From contig JBAMJR010000013.1 in assembly GCA_038501785.1 (NCBI GenBank), positions 927,501-991,500 on the forward strand: DNA of 64,000 nucleotides. Reading direction: 5' to 3'. The notes beneath the pieces were generated by a model, which saw only the letters and a list, made by a program, of their open reading frames with translations, ran no database searches and was not told where the DNA came from. The stretch's first letter is position 1; every line of letters begins with the position of its first letter. Positions 37,080-43,992 of the stretch are shown piece after piece. A program made the translations under genes and the position numbers. This stretch comes from Myoxocephalus aenaeus. Its lineage: Eukaryota; Chordata; Actinopteri; Perciformes; Cottidae.

Positions 37080-38362
37080 AGAAACAAGCTTTTATAAGCC
37101 TGTGTTGCTCTTTGTTACAGGCTTATATCTTAGAGGAGGAAATGTGTCCACGTCTCCCTCCCTTTTTTATTGTTTATTATTGATTAACAAAGAGTGGATG
37201 AATTAACTTCTGCTGATGCGCTTCTTTCACAAACCTCTTCTCTCGCAGGACTTTACATAGTTCTGTCTTGCTCCCTTTCTCCTTTTTAAAATCAAGCGCT
37301 GGAGCGTCGGAGTGGGTTATTTGGTGGTGAAACACGCGCAGCAACCATTTCCAAAGCTCTTTTGATATGTAACATATGCATGACTCAGTGATTCACACAT
37401 TCATTCCCTCAGTTGACTTACACAATCTGGCATATCATTCAATTTAGAGCATACACTCTTTTTATTGCAGGGTTTCTTAAAGTAAGTAAAGGATTTATTG
37501 GAATGGTGTTACTATTTCCCCCTTTATTTATCAGAGAGATTTGGGATTTTCTATGACGCCAAGACATACTCATCATGCATATCAATACTTCATAACAATA
37601 CTCATACTGGCTTGTAAGGATACAAATACTTCCTAATGCTGGTCACTCACTGTTTTATAATTCCGATTGTTGTAATACATAATAATCTTTATAAAAAAAT
37701 ATTTGAATCACTGTAATTATGCATTATAATGTGTTAAAAAGTTAAATATACTTAAATTCATGCAAAACATTGAAAAATACATTTGTACTTAAAGCAATCA
37801 ATGACCGCTTTGAGTAACTAATAATCACATTATAATGCATTATGATAATAATGTGTTATTACTATTGGCCCCAAATGAAACAACTGGAGGGTTCATTTCT
37901 AGTTTATTTCCCAAAAAACGGTCGTAGTGGTATGTGGGCACCCTGGCCTGCCACTCAAGCAAATTAGTCCATATGTTGTTCTGCATGTGCATGTCAAAAA
38001 ACACATAGAAAGGTGCTTTCAACTGATGGATAGAGGTGATGGATGGATGGATGTATACATGGATGGATAGAGCACTAAGTTGAAAAAGCACACGGCCCAC
38101 AGACACCGTGTCCTTCCCGCCGTCTCACCTTCCTTCTTGTAGAACACCAGCTCGGTCTTGAACTCCCGCCTCTCGTCCAGGGCTCCTTGGATCTGCGCCG
38201 TTAGCCGGTCGCTGGTTTCCGTGCCGTACAGGAAGTGACAGGCGCAGCTCTTCTGCATGAGCTCGGCGCGGGCGTAACCGGTGAGCTCGCAGAAGCCGTC
38301 GGAGCAGTAGACGATGGGGTAGAGCGACTGCACCTGGGCGTTCCCCAGGACGAAGTTGCTGT
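3580..38362 (-). CDS. kcnh3: ELK-type voltage-gated K+ channel, KCNH3-like, partial (exons 2-11)
   Basis: Subunit of a tetrameric plasma-membrane voltage-gated K+ channel of the EAG superfamily, ELK branch. Vertebrate KCNH3 is mainly a neuronal channel that opens at relatively negative voltage. Ten exons with GT-AG borders join in phase: 38129-38362, 31741-31875, 26253-26392, 24137-24395, 22329-22486, 21424-21625, 16311-16685, 12033-12232, 10424-10673 and 3580-3794. Together they give 2168 nt, or 722 complete codons. With a 26-residue first exon, as in human ELK channels, this covers residues 27 to about 748. Order: PAS (27-150), RRRSR-containing N-linker, S1-S6 (about 210-545), filter SVGFGN (502-507), C-linker and CNBHD ending in TYNLREG. 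KCNH3 is preferred over KCNH4 and KCNH8 because of SNFVLGNAQV, FLVSHKDI, GFNTNRRRSRAVLYHLSGH, EYKVAAI, YFGVHLLKT and REIES-like REIES/KEIES after S5. The start exon and the C-terminal exons are absent, so the gene is partial at both ends by window limits rather than broken. Confidence 0.95.
6402..6472. repeat. 35-bp tandem duplication
   Basis: Two copies of a 35-bp unit beginning gagaatgttcacatattgtg differ at one base (gttatg versus gctatg). Confidence 0.9.
9527..9561. repeat. (TG)17 microsatellite
   Basis: Uninterrupted TG run in intron 10. Confidence 0.95.
10424..10673 (-). CDS. kcnh3: kcnh3 exon 10: CNBHD first half
   Basis: Encodes about residues 594-677. LLKDFPDELRADIAMHLNKE is the end of the C-linker. 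LQLPLFESASRGCLRSLSL, SFCAPGEFLIRQGDALQAIY and FVCSGSMEVLKDNTVLAILG are the helices and beta roll of the cyclic-nucleotide-binding homology domain. In EAG-family channels this domain does not bind cyclic nucleotides productively and is instead filled by an intrinsic ligand (see exon 11). The acceptor is gcctcgacag|CTGCTG and the donor is ATACTGG|gtgagt. Confidence 0.95.
11469..11830 (-). mobile_element. MITE-like element, copy A (362 bp)
   Basis: Bounded by TA on both sides. The left end ccgtaaaagtcgggttacaa is mirrored by the right end (reverse complement cccgtaaaagtcgggttaca), and the inverted repeat extends roughly 50 bp through the gtcagtgtcccc segment. The interior is GC-rich, with repeated GCTAGC/CCGCTAACTT motifs and a four-copy 15-bp minisatellite. 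The internal segment reads opposite to copies B and C, so this copy is inverted. There is no coding capacity; TA duplication fits a Tc1/mariner-type non-autonomous element, but the family is unassigned. Confidence 0.88.
11691..11750. repeat. 15-bp minisatellite inside MITE copy A
   Basis: Four exact copies of ctagcagcagcagcg. Copies B and C carry related but differently arranged AGC/GCT triplet blocks. Confidence 0.95.
12033..12232 (-). CDS. kcnh3: kcnh3 exon 9: S6 end and C-linker
   Basis: Encodes about residues 527-593. ALMHAVVFGNVTAIIQRMYS finishes S6. RRSLYHTRTKDLKDFIRVHR and WSVNNGIDVNE form the C-linker that transmits CNBHD movement to the gate. The acceptor is tcctccag|CGCTG and the donor is AACGAG|gtgagg; phase 1 in, phase 0 out. 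Odd residues: the segment usually reading LKQRMLEYFQTTW is LEQRMLECFQTTW here, with Cys at about 578 (TGT, 12078-12080) and Glu at 572. Confidence 0.95.
13845..13889. repeat. (TG)22 microsatellite
   Basis: Uninterrupted TG run in intron 8. Confidence 0.96.
14035..14327. repeat. dispersed repeat flanked by TG tracts
   Basis: A core of about 240 bp, starting ttttacccgccttgtgggga and containing several ggttagg/ggttaagg motifs, lies between a (TG)10 and a (TG)16 tract. The end of the core (gtccccaaaagtcatgaaaa followed by TG) recurs at 43731-43760 beside another TG tract, so the core and the microsatellite appear to travel together. This arrangement is familiar from fish genomes; no family name is asserted. 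Confidence 0.75.
16205..16282. repeat. dispersed repeat fragment (TATCGG / GGTGCGTCCCT type)
   Basis: Degenerate gatatcggtactcggtatc and cgtgatcggtgcgtccctga. A related fragment in opposite orientation begins gtagggacgcgcc at about 47082. Probably remnants of a DNA transposon end. Confidence 0.5.
16311..16685 (-). CDS. kcnh3: kcnh3 exon 8: turret, pore helix, selectivity filter, start of S6
   Basis: Encodes about residues 402-527. WLHELAKRLGTPYF begins the extracellular turret. A long low-complexity Ser/Gly/Asn segment (about residues 416-482) contains four N-glycosylation sequons: NSS at 434, NVS at 439, NAS at 452 and NAS at 459 (codons at 16590, 16575, 16536 and 16515). The pore helix SYVTSLYFALSSLT leads into the K+ filter SVGFGN (16369-16386), then EKIFSICTMLIG opens S6. 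The acceptor is tctcccccag|GTTGG and the donor is ATAGGAG|gtgaga. At 375 nt it is the longest exon here. The turret is longer than in the human KCNH3 sequence as I recall it, which carries three sequons in this loop. Confidence 0.95.
16897..17345 (+). repeat. teleost-type dispersed repeat (ACTCAAGTACTGTACTT family)
   Basis: Degenerate gtaactgagtacattaactc and gagtactgttcc at the left, with ctactccattacatctcagg in the middle and atgagtacttttacctttga towards the right. This resembles an abundant fish repeat; further copies lie at 33220-33740 (inverted) and 34527-34760. Class not assigned. Confidence 0.6.
17744..17776. repeat. (TG)16 microsatellite
   Basis: TG run in intron 7. Confidence 0.95.
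17911..17938. repeat. (TG)14 microsatellite
   Basis: TG run in intron 7, about 135 bp right of the previous one. Confidence 0.95.
21040..21145 (+). repeat. dispersed repeat fragment
   Basis: Segments such as gacatttgacctctgaccac and tgtgccaaatttgaa match, from memory, a common fish interspersed repeat. No boundaries are visible. Confidence 0.45.
21424..21625 (-). CDS. kcnh3: kcnh3 exon 7: S4 voltage sensor and S5
   Basis: Encodes about residues 335-402. YFGVHLLKTVRLLRLLRLL carries the basic residues at every third position typical of S4. It is followed by QKLERYSQYSAVVLTLLMSM and FALLAHWMACVWYFIGRKEI, which form the S4-S5 linker and S5, then ESPGSWDIG starting the turret. The acceptor gtccgtgcag|TAC lies 30 nt from a 90-bp CA/TG tract. 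The donor is GATATAG|gtcagt, a slightly non-consensus +3/+4. YFGVHLLKT and the SQYSAVVLT spelling match KCNH3 best. Confidence 0.95.
21656..21745. repeat. (CA)45 microsatellite, 30 nt from exon 7 acceptor
   Basis: Ninety uninterrupted bases, which read (UG)45 in the kcnh3 transcript. They end 30 nt upstream of exon 7. Confidence 0.97.
22290..22320. repeat. (CA)9 plus (GA)n tract after exon 6 donor
   Basis: On the sense strand this reads a CU-rich run followed by (UG)n, beginning about 8 nt past the exon 6 donor. Confidence 0.9.
22329..22486 (-). CDS. kcnh3: kcnh3 exon 6: end of S2 and S3
   Basis: Encodes about residues 282-334. DILLNFRTTFVSTSGQVV is the S2-S3 region carrying acidic voltage-sensor counter-charges, and SICVHYVTTWLFVDLIAAL plus PFDLLYAFNISV form S3. 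The acceptor is cctctgcag|ACATAC, completing the split Asp; the donor is AGCGTG|gtgagt, phase 0. Immediately past the donor the intron is CT-rich and then TG-rich, about 20-40 nt downstream. Confidence 0.95.
22487..24136. other. kcnh3 intron 5
   Basis: Contains a solo LTR (23006-23331). The remainder is AT-rich and shows no coding exon or other clear repeat. Confidence 0.8.
23006..23331 (+). mobile_element. solo LTR of a retrotransposon (326 bp)
   Basis: Begins TGTCACG and ends CGTGACA, an inverted TG...CA terminus, with the exact 5-bp duplication ACGTT on both sides (23001-23005 and 23332-23336). Inside are a TATA-like gtacttaagccctg and a polyadenylation signal aataaag near 23268, in LTR order for the plus strand. 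No internal region or coding sequence adjoins it, so it is a solo LTR left by recombination. It is antisense to kcnh3. The superfamily is uncertain; Gypsy-like would fit the 5-bp duplication. Confidence 0.82.
24137..24395 (-). CDS. kcnh3: kcnh3 exon 5: S1 and most of S2
   Basis: Encodes about residues 196-282. It begins NMFGEKPPIPEYKVAAI (pre-S1), then S1 around [20 protein letters not shown], an extracellular S1-S2 loop containing a poorly conserved Ala/Gly/Arg stretch, then the start of S2 (SVSDILVEILFIL). The acceptor is gatccag|AACATG, with a long CT tract directly upstream (24418-24448); the donor is TTTTAG|gtgcgt. Length is 259 nt, phase 0 in and phase 1 out. Local GC is much higher than in the flanking introns, as in the other exons. 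Confidence 0.95.
24418..24448. repeat. (GA)15 tract; (CT)n at exon 5 acceptor on sense strand
   Basis: Begins 22 nt upstream of exon 5 and reads (UC)n in the transcript, separated from the AG by a C-rich stretch. It serves as the polypyrimidine tract. Confidence 0.95.
25980..26222. repeat. dispersed repeat abutting exon 4 donor
   Basis: Contains gtaattccaccgtttggcca (shared, inverted, with about 58.58-58.61 kb), gctcatgtcccatccgctca and cagccactagggggcgatgg, typical of a widespread fish interspersed element. The right end lies 30 nt from exon 4. Confidence 0.6.
26253..26392 (-). CDS. kcnh3: kcnh3 exon 4: N-linker between PAS and S1
   Basis: Encodes about residues 149-195, the cytoplasmic linker before the voltage sensor. 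The motif GFNTNRRRSRAVLYHLSGH is almost identical to human KCNH3 (GFNANRRRSRAVLYHLSGH) and distinct from KCNH8 (FDSARRRSRAVLYHISGH), which is a main reason for the kcnh3 call. The acceptor is cgtccacag|ATGAGG, completing a split Asp codon; the donor is AACAAC|gtaagt, phase 0. Only about 30 nt past the donor the intron enters a dispersed repeat (25980-26222). Confidence 0.95.
27661..27720 (-). repeat. fragment related to the 32-bp minisatellite family
   Basis: taggttcaggcaacacaact and ggttaaggtcagaaaaagat are the reverse-complement counterpart of the sequence flanking the minisatellite at 30640-30690. The tandem array therefore seems to have grown out of a dispersed element. Confidence 0.5.
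27952..28137 (+). repeat. near-direct repeat, copy 1
   Basis: Shares cgaaaatacactccacgctg, ccaacagagagccg, catccagccagaagactcc and actaaggagcag, with small changes, with 28686-28879. It is embedded in remnants of an element ending gctacacactggccctttaa at 28182-28201. Confidence 0.85.
28686..28879 (+). repeat. near-direct repeat, copy 2
   Basis: Second copy, about 730 bp right of copy 1. The similarity ends at ctcacatcaa in both. Confidence 0.85.
28943..28967. repeat. (CT)n microsatellite
   Basis: About 12 CT units in intron 3. Confidence 0.9.
29849..30225 (+). repeat. 32-bp minisatellite array, left part
   Basis: Eleven full 32-bp units of the type gatgatcttttcctgaacct followed by aactaagtattt, at 29849, 29881, 29913 and so on every 32 bases, plus a twelfth unit interrupted by MITE copy B. 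Units differ by a few bases. Confidence 0.95.
30226..30557 (+). mobile_element. MITE-like element, copy B (332 bp), inside a minisatellite
   Basis: The same terminal inverted repeats as copy A (ccgtaaaagtcgggttacaa at the left, tcgtaacccaacttttacgg at the right) and TA on each side. Removing the element and one TA restores a 32-bp repeat unit exactly, which confirms both the boundaries and a 2-bp target duplication. The interior has CTAGCGCTGCTGCTG blocks and is in the same orientation as copy C. Confidence 0.92.
30558..30662 (+). repeat. 32-bp minisatellite array, right part
   Basis: Continues the array after the MITE with the rest of unit 12 and about three more divergent units. It then runs into ttttgttgcctaaacttaac, which is related to 57004-57050. 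Confidence 0.9.
31741..31875 (-). CDS. kcnh3: kcnh3 exon 3: PAS domain C-terminal part
   Basis: Encodes about residues 104-149. It contains FWCLLDIVPIKNEK and VVMFLVSHKDIT, the last strands of the PAS fold, then a charged linker (KKKDQDPEHGPD). The acceptor is ctctgtctccag|GAGCAC and the donor is CACGG|gtgagt; both junctions are phase 1. Length is 135 nt. Odd residue: the position after NEK, usually Gly in human ELK proteins, reads Cys (TGC, 31823-31825). The acceptor is preceded on the sense strand by a short TG-rich stretch. Confidence 0.95.
32205..32500 (+). repeat. teleost-type dispersed repeat
   Basis: Recognisable phrases include gttcccatcaaacttggttc, ttagcaaatgttagcatgct and actaagatggaggac. 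These match, from memory, a common fish interspersed repeat. Boundaries are approximate. Confidence 0.6.
32546..32605. repeat. 28-bp tandem duplication
   Basis: Two copies of cattaatataaccgtgtgga plus taaagtg, with one A/G difference. Confidence 0.85.
32835..33182. mobile_element. MITE-like element with TIRs (about 348 bp)
   Basis: The left end ggtagcactttataataag pairs imperfectly with the reverse complement of the right end (gtctacactttacattagg). The interior is AT-rich with repeated attcatga and attagtaa motifs. It fits a non-autonomous DNA transposon common in fish. No target duplication was established. Confidence 0.6.
33220..33740 (-). repeat. teleost-type dispersed repeat, interrupted by (CA)n and a SINE/LINE-like tail
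   Basis: Inverted relative to 16897-17345. tacttgagtaaaagtccaaa at the left and gtagtggagtaaaagtacaa at the right bracket a (CA)45 tract. A ccctggggcttaataaagta segment at 33522-33541 looks like the 3' end of a retroposon. Confidence 0.6.
33250..33340. repeat. (CA)45 microsatellite
   Basis: Ninety-one uninterrupted bases in intron 2. Confidence 0.97.
34527..34760 (+). repeat. teleost-type dispersed repeat, third copy
   Basis: gaagtacattcacttaagta, tagaggtactttatgttact and cttccacttcactacattca place it in the same family as 16897-17345. Confidence 0.55.
35700..35985 (+). repeat. teleost-type dispersed repeat
   Basis: Contains actcatgtttacaatgttta, agacttctatacaaccagag and gagtcgccccctggtggtca, a combination I associate with a widespread fish repeat. 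Class not assigned. Confidence 0.6.
37041..37078. repeat. (TG)19 microsatellite
   Basis: TG run in intron 2. Confidence 0.96.
38129..38362 (-). CDS. kcnh3: kcnh3 exon 2: PAS domain core
   Basis: Encodes about residues 26-104, the first two thirds of the cytoplasmic PAS (eag) domain, which docks on the CNBHD and tunes gating. Visible motifs are SNFVLGNAQV, PIVYCSDGFCELTGYAR and MQKSCACHFLYG, all ELK signatures. The acceptor reads cttcacag|AC, so the split first codon is completed as His (C|AC), matching the THSNF junction of known ELK proteins. The donor reads GGAAG|gtgagac. Intron phase is 1 on both sides. The exon needs an upstream exon carrying the start Met and PAS cap, which was not located. 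The SNFVLGNAQV spelling favours KCNH3 over KCNH4 and KCNH8 (LLANAQ or ILANAQ). Confidence 0.95.
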
Positions 38363-39020
38363 CTGTGAAGAGAAGAGAGGAAGGACGAGTGTGATCAATA
38401 CGGTTGCCAAAGGCAAAGAGTTAGTTGAATTCACTCGAGGCTTCAGCTTGTGCTGGAACTCCAAGAGTGGACGTTCAGCACGGCATCCGATATGTTTTAG
38501 ATCTCACATGCGTGTGCAAATACTGGTTTTGTTGTGTTATTTCTATTTGAAGTCAACGTTTCTTGTATTTTCATTGTTCCCAAGGTGTAAATAAGACTTT
38601 TATAGTCCTGTCAAGTGTAAACGTCAACTGGGAAAACAGAGAAAACTTCAAAAGACATTTTAGTTGAGCATTGAATCCCCAAAAAAATATCCAATCCCAT
38701 TCTTTAAACACTCAAAGTAAGACTCACACACCGTATGTGTACACCACATTGCTCGAAGAAATCACTGCGTTGATTTCCATCAAAAAATTTGAAAGCGGCC
38801 TCAGTGTGAGCGGGGAGACGGACCGCTGGATGCTCGTGTCTCCAGAGCGAGGAAGCCCGGCGGATTAGTAACAAATATTGATCGGGTGAGGTAAACACTG
38901 TCAAGAGTCATCACAAAAACCTTATGAGGTTTCATTATTTGAGGCAGCAAATAGCACATCCGCCCTCCCTCGAGTTACAATCTTGTGCACAAGCAGGAAC
39001 CCGGCCTGATCACCTGTTTA

Positions 39021-39025
<5 letters not shown>

Positions 39026-39077
<52 letters not shown>

Positions 39078-39085
39078 GTGTGTGT
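39026..39085. repeat. (TG)n microsatellite
   Basis: About 30 TG units with one TGCG interruption. Confidence 0.96.
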
Positions 39086-39261
39086 AAATACCAACTGGAA
39101 CATTTTGCCAGTGCATATACAGTTAATGGCCCCAGGCATGGAGATGGGTGAACTCTCTAAAATGGACTATTTATCACTTTGTGCCCAGGCACTCTCATTG
39201 ATCCATCAATTCTGAAGGCCTTCGAGACCCCCTTATTGAATATTTTATGGCCTGACGTCGG

Positions 39262-39298
39262 TGTGTGAGGTGTGTGTGTGTGTGTTTGTGTGTGCATG
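39262..39298. repeat. impure (TG)n tract
   Basis: TG-rich with GAGG, TT and CA interruptions. Confidence 0.85.
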
Positions 39299-40129
39299 TG
39301 TTGCCCACGAGCTCATTTGAGGGACTCGAATCAGAGAAAGGAAACAGAAGGAGGGAAGGGTGCATGTTTTGTTGGATGATGTCGATATAAAAGAGGCAGG
39401 TTGTGAAGCTGTGATGTTCGTCTCTCAGTGCAGCAGATTACTCAAATTGCATATTGTAGTATTTCTCAACGCAATCCATCTCATTAGTTAATTACTTCCA
39501 TGTCTGATGTGTGCACACTTCCTCCCTTTTTATGCTCTCCTGGAGGGACGGCAGAGATATCCGGTGATGCCGGAGAAAAACACCAAATAACAGGTGAAGA
39601 CCACCTTGGATATGAACCTGTGAGGCTCAGAGGCCAAAGCTTGACAAGCAGTGATGCACTGTTCACAATTGGCATACTACATATTTTGTCTGAAACTGAG
39701 TAAACTTTACCCATGAGCTGTTTTGACACTTTGACACTTTGACACTATTCTTTATATTGCTGTTGGGTTTATTCCCCCAAACTAAAATGCAGTAAGGTTG
39801 CAAAATTTTCGAGCTTGTTTACAACTAACAATACATTGGTGTCAGTTTTAATGTAAAAGTTGAACTTTAAAAAGAGTAGAAAATAACCACACTTTAGTTT
39901 ACAGGAATATAAAGAAATACCACCAACACTGAGTCACATCCCATTTTCTCAGATTTGATTGTTTTCAACCCTTGGGTTCGGGGTCCATTTGGATCCAGTG
40001 ACTTTTACTGTAGTTTCACGTTCCAAACAGTCTCAGAAATGTCTTAAAACAAACTGCTGCAGCTTTAAACAAGCAATGGTGCATTTGTTGGAGACTATTT
40101 GCAGCTGCAGAGAGCTAATGTTTCTTTAA

Positions 40130-40180
40130 TTGGGTAAAGTTGCATACCCAAACAAAAAAAGGAGTATGTCTGCAACCACA
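40130..40180 (-). repeat. sequence shared in inverse orientation with intron 10
   Basis: gttgcatacccaaacaaaaa followed by aaggagtatg is the near reverse complement of cacccttttttgtttgggta (6550-6569) followed by tgcaat. Probably fragments of one dispersed element. Confidence 0.55.
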
Positions 40181-41261
40181 ATGTATATTTTAATAATATT
40201 GCTATCAAAATAAAAACACTTGAGAGATATTGTTCAGATGTGTTAATACCACACACTGGTTACTGGTTAAGAGTAAAGAAGATGACAAACAGCACAAATT
40301 AAAAGCGAAATACTAGACCCAAAAGGTTGTAATGTGCATATTTATACCAGCAGGATGGTGTATTTGGGGTTCAACCAGGGCAATATGCTTTTATTTTTGG
40401 ACAACAATTACCTTTTTGGGACCGAAGAATAATATATTAGGCTTTGGCCTCACATCTATTGTTGACAATATGAAAAAAAAACGTATGAATATAACGCAAG
40501 GATTTGTTTTATAACAAGATGTAATTATCCAGAGGAAGTGTTGCAGACCAAATAGGAGGGCTCAGCTAGATCAGTAGAAAAACAGAAGTCAGACGCCTTC
40601 ATGGCACTTTGGCATAAACTATGATGGCGCGCACGAACACACTCTAACTAGGGTTTCTAAAATGATCAAGCACTCATTATTAGCTCTTCTCCGTCTGCAG
40701 GCTTAGTTTCTGTTGCCAGGAAACAGTTTTCATGTACAGCTTCCCCTAATGACTGCCCTGATCCGTGTCTCTTTCTCTACCTTACTGTCACTGTCACTCC
40801 GCTGTTCTCCCTCTCCCTCTCTCATTTGTTAAATAGAAGTTCAACTCCATCCTCTGTGATTGTTCTTGTCAGTTCCTCCTCAGTCTTGCTCGGCTGCCTC
40901 CTACCTGCCTCAATTCTAAATTCAGAGTTGGTTTTAATGAATGTCTCGCTGTCTGTCTTCCGCGGTTATGTCAAATGGGGCTGTCTGCGACTCAAATTAC
41001 AAAGGAGGGGTGCTGGATCTGACCTTCTGTGCAAGAACTGCTGTGAATCAAGGCTGCAGGATCAGGGTCAAAATGTTAAGCACGATAACTTCTTTTTTCA
41101 GTACTTAGATCACAATGCTGTATTATGATTATTCATTGATTTGAAGGACAACATATTGCACTTTCACATTTAAATGAACAGAACACTGCTTTAACATTGT
41201 GCTACATTCTTGTTGATAATCTTGTTTTTGCATAAAAAAAAAGACTCATACGGTTCTAATT

Positions 41262-41556
41262 CACCTGAATACAGTGCATTTAATCCTTTGCTCCTTTAAA
41301 TCCAGATTGAAGACTTTTCTGTTTGCTGTTGCCTTTAATTGATCCAGATTCAATTGCTGCATATCACTTCTGCATTTTATTTCTTAAACTGCACTGCAAC
41401 TTTTATTTTTGATTTAGCTTTTTTGACTGTTTTAATGTTTTCTTAACTGTTCTAAATCCTGTTTTCTCTGCATTATGTTTTGATGCTTTTATGTGAAGCA
41501 CTTTGAATCGCCTTGTTGTTGAAATGTGCTATACAAATAAACTTGCCTTGCTTTAA
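41262..41556 (+). mobile_element. LINE 3' end fragment (L2-like)
   Basis: Ends with gtgaagcactttgaatcgcc, gaaatgtgctatacaaataa and acttgccttgcttt, the characteristic 3' terminus of L2-type LINEs in fish; the preceding T-rich 3' UTR also looks typical. Severely 5'-truncated, no coding part. Confidence 0.75.
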
Positions 41557-43689
41557 TATACAGCACATCACTCTTCTGCTCCGGACTTCCAGGAACGTTT
41601 TTCCCAGGCTGCTGGAGGCTGCAGGAGGCGTATGCATTGGCATGACAGCTCCACCATAAATGAAGCCAAAGCATCCCGATCACCCCATGTGTGGCTGGCT
41701 GTTGTTTCAGGAAGCGCTTGATTTGATATGCAGCAGACCTTTCTACGAGTAAAGCATTTTGAAACGTTGTGATCTCGATTAATATTCAATTAAATGTGCT
41801 GTATGTGTGTATTTTATACTCATTGTACTTCTGCCCCTGTATAATTAACAGATGGATTAGCTTACTGATAAACACTGACTAATTGCACCTTGGTTTCTTT
41901 TTTGCTCAAATGTGTCCGACACTCAAAAAAATTCTCTGCTGACTATAAAAATGTTTTCATTCTGAGTTGCATGATGCACGATGCGTCTCTGGGCCTCATG
42001 TCGCTCGTGGCAACTATTCATGTGGCGAAGACATCACAGCACCCAGAATGCTGTCTGCATAAAGTAGTTCCTGGACCAATTCAATGCAAACTATGCTGCC
42101 AAAGCGACAAACAGCGGATCCGTTAGTTGCAGCCAATGGCGGATTTTTAATCGTCCACCAGCTTTTCCCACCGTTGGTTTGTGAGATTTTCATTTCTTTC
42201 TTCTTTCGGCGTTCGACCCCGATTGACTCGGGTTCAATAAGTCAGAGCTGGAGTGGCTCGTGGGGAGGAGTAAAGTGAGGTCAGAGAGGACAGGCGAGGA
42301 TCGGAAATACACAAAAAGGTGAGTACATTTGCAGCCATTGATTTTTGTCTCCTTAGCAACTACAAGAGTCTGAGCCTGAGCTAATGTCAGTGCATCGAGG
42401 TCCCTGGTGACTCACTCGCACCGCCTTACTGTGCACGTCACGAGTATCGGAACTACATCTGAACTGGAGCTAAACATCACTGAATGCAGTCAAAAAGCAG
42501 TTACTAAGTACTTTATATGTTTTGTATCTGTATGCATGTTGATATGTTTTTTATAAAGAAGGCATGTATTGGGTACTGAAGTATTATACAGATAGATTAA
42601 TGCATTAAATTATGTATGAATGTGATAATAATCATACAATATAAGTGCATATTCACATGACAAAGGCTATTTCAGAGGATACATCAGCATTTGACAACTT
42701 ATAAAACTTTTCATATGTGTAGTATCATAAAATAAATGTCTGTATGCCTATCTGTGCTTGTGCAATGTCCCTGTATATTGAGCACTGCAATATAATAGTT
42801 ACATGCACCTTTGAAGTGCGGCCTCAGGCACCACCGAACCCAGACAAATGACAGAGCTACAGCCATGACTGGACATTAATGTGTGCTTCTAAGTCTCCAA
42901 TCTCATCACTTTGTCAGCAGAGTGATCCACGTCTTTCTCTGGGCGACACCTGACAGGCAACCTGAACAAAATCATAATCATGTTGGGCCACGTCCCCGGT
43001 GAGGCCTATTGTTCGGCCATTTTGTCCAGCCCGGAGCCACGGCCACTCGCTGTGTGGCTCCGTGTACCACGGCCATGTTCACAGCAAGTGTTTGTCCTTT
43101 GTGCAGTATGTCTTTGTCAGGAAATGCAGGAAAAGTCAATGAATTAAACTCCCAGGTGTTTTTCCCACACTATATTTGATTTCCCGGCAACGCAAACGAC
43201 CACAATGTCCCTCTGAAGTTCTTGCATGCCACATATTCTTCAGCTAAAATGCCGATAATGTTTGAAGTTCTTTCTATTTACTTGTTTTGAAGAGGAGAGG
43301 AGGAATGTGTTTCACAGAAACGAAAAGAAAAAACACTGAGCGCTCACGGTTGTAAAGTAGTGAATGCAAGGTGGTCTGGACGTCAAACCCCCCCCCAAAA
43401 AAAGGAAAGCCCCATGGCGATAATGATATTAAGAATAAAAGTACAAGAGTGCAGTTCAAAACCGTGTGTTAATTACTGGGGGAAGGAAACACACTTTAAT
43501 CAGCTCAGAAATGAATGTTCAGTCATGATGAAAATGTGATGAAGCCAATGCAAATATCTTTCATCTTCAAGAGGCTCATAACCGGCTGTTCCTCCCTTCT
43601 GGATTATTCCATTATGTGACATACATAATCGCCACAAATTAGTGACCCCACTTTTATTTTTTCATGTGTTCATGTGTACACCATTTAAA

Positions 43690-43753
43690 TGGGATAATGT
43701 TGGTTAGGATAAGGGTTAGGTCTGTAAGGTCCCCAAAAGTCATGAAAACATGA

Positions 43754-43755
<2 letters not shown>
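43690..43755 (+). repeat. fragment of the TG-associated GGTTAGG repeat
   Basis: ggttaggataagggttaggt and gtccccaaaagtcatgaaaa lead directly into a TG tract, as at 14035-14327. Confidence 0.7.

Positions 43756-43826
<71 letters not shown>
43756..43826. repeat. (TG)35 microsatellite
   Basis: Uninterrupted TG run, then GA-rich. It faces a (CA)n tract about 110 bp to the right. Confidence 0.97.
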
Positions 43827-43834
<8 letters not shown>

Positions 43835-43936
43835 TGAGTGTGATGGGATTAAAAGTCCACCCTTGAGCAAGAGTTTAACCATGCAGCTCTTCTCGGGTTT
43901 GTACTCACTCACTAGCACATAATAAACTGCCCTCTG

Positions 43937-43937
<1 letters not shown>

Positions 43938-43989
<52 letters not shown>
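43938..43989. repeat. (CA)26 microsatellite
   Basis: Uninterrupted CA run. It abuts the LINE reverse-transcriptase fragment. Confidence 0.97.

Positions 43990-43992
<3 letters not shown>

Larger units (their letters stand above)
31876..38128. other. kcnh3 intron 2
   Basis: Holds several dispersed repeats (32205-32500, 32835-33182, 33220-33740, 34527-34760, 35700-35985), a (CA)45 tract at 33250, a (TG)19 tract at 37041, and a short ATGG run near 38040. No coding exon seen. Confidence 0.75.

Noticed and set aside
3580..38362. Identity as kcnh4 or kcnh8
   Set aside because: SNFVLGNAQV, FLVSHKDI, GFNTNRRRSR, YFGVHLLKT and the long Gly/Ser/Asn turret fit KCNH3 better, although the C-linker and S1 are equally close to the other paralogues.
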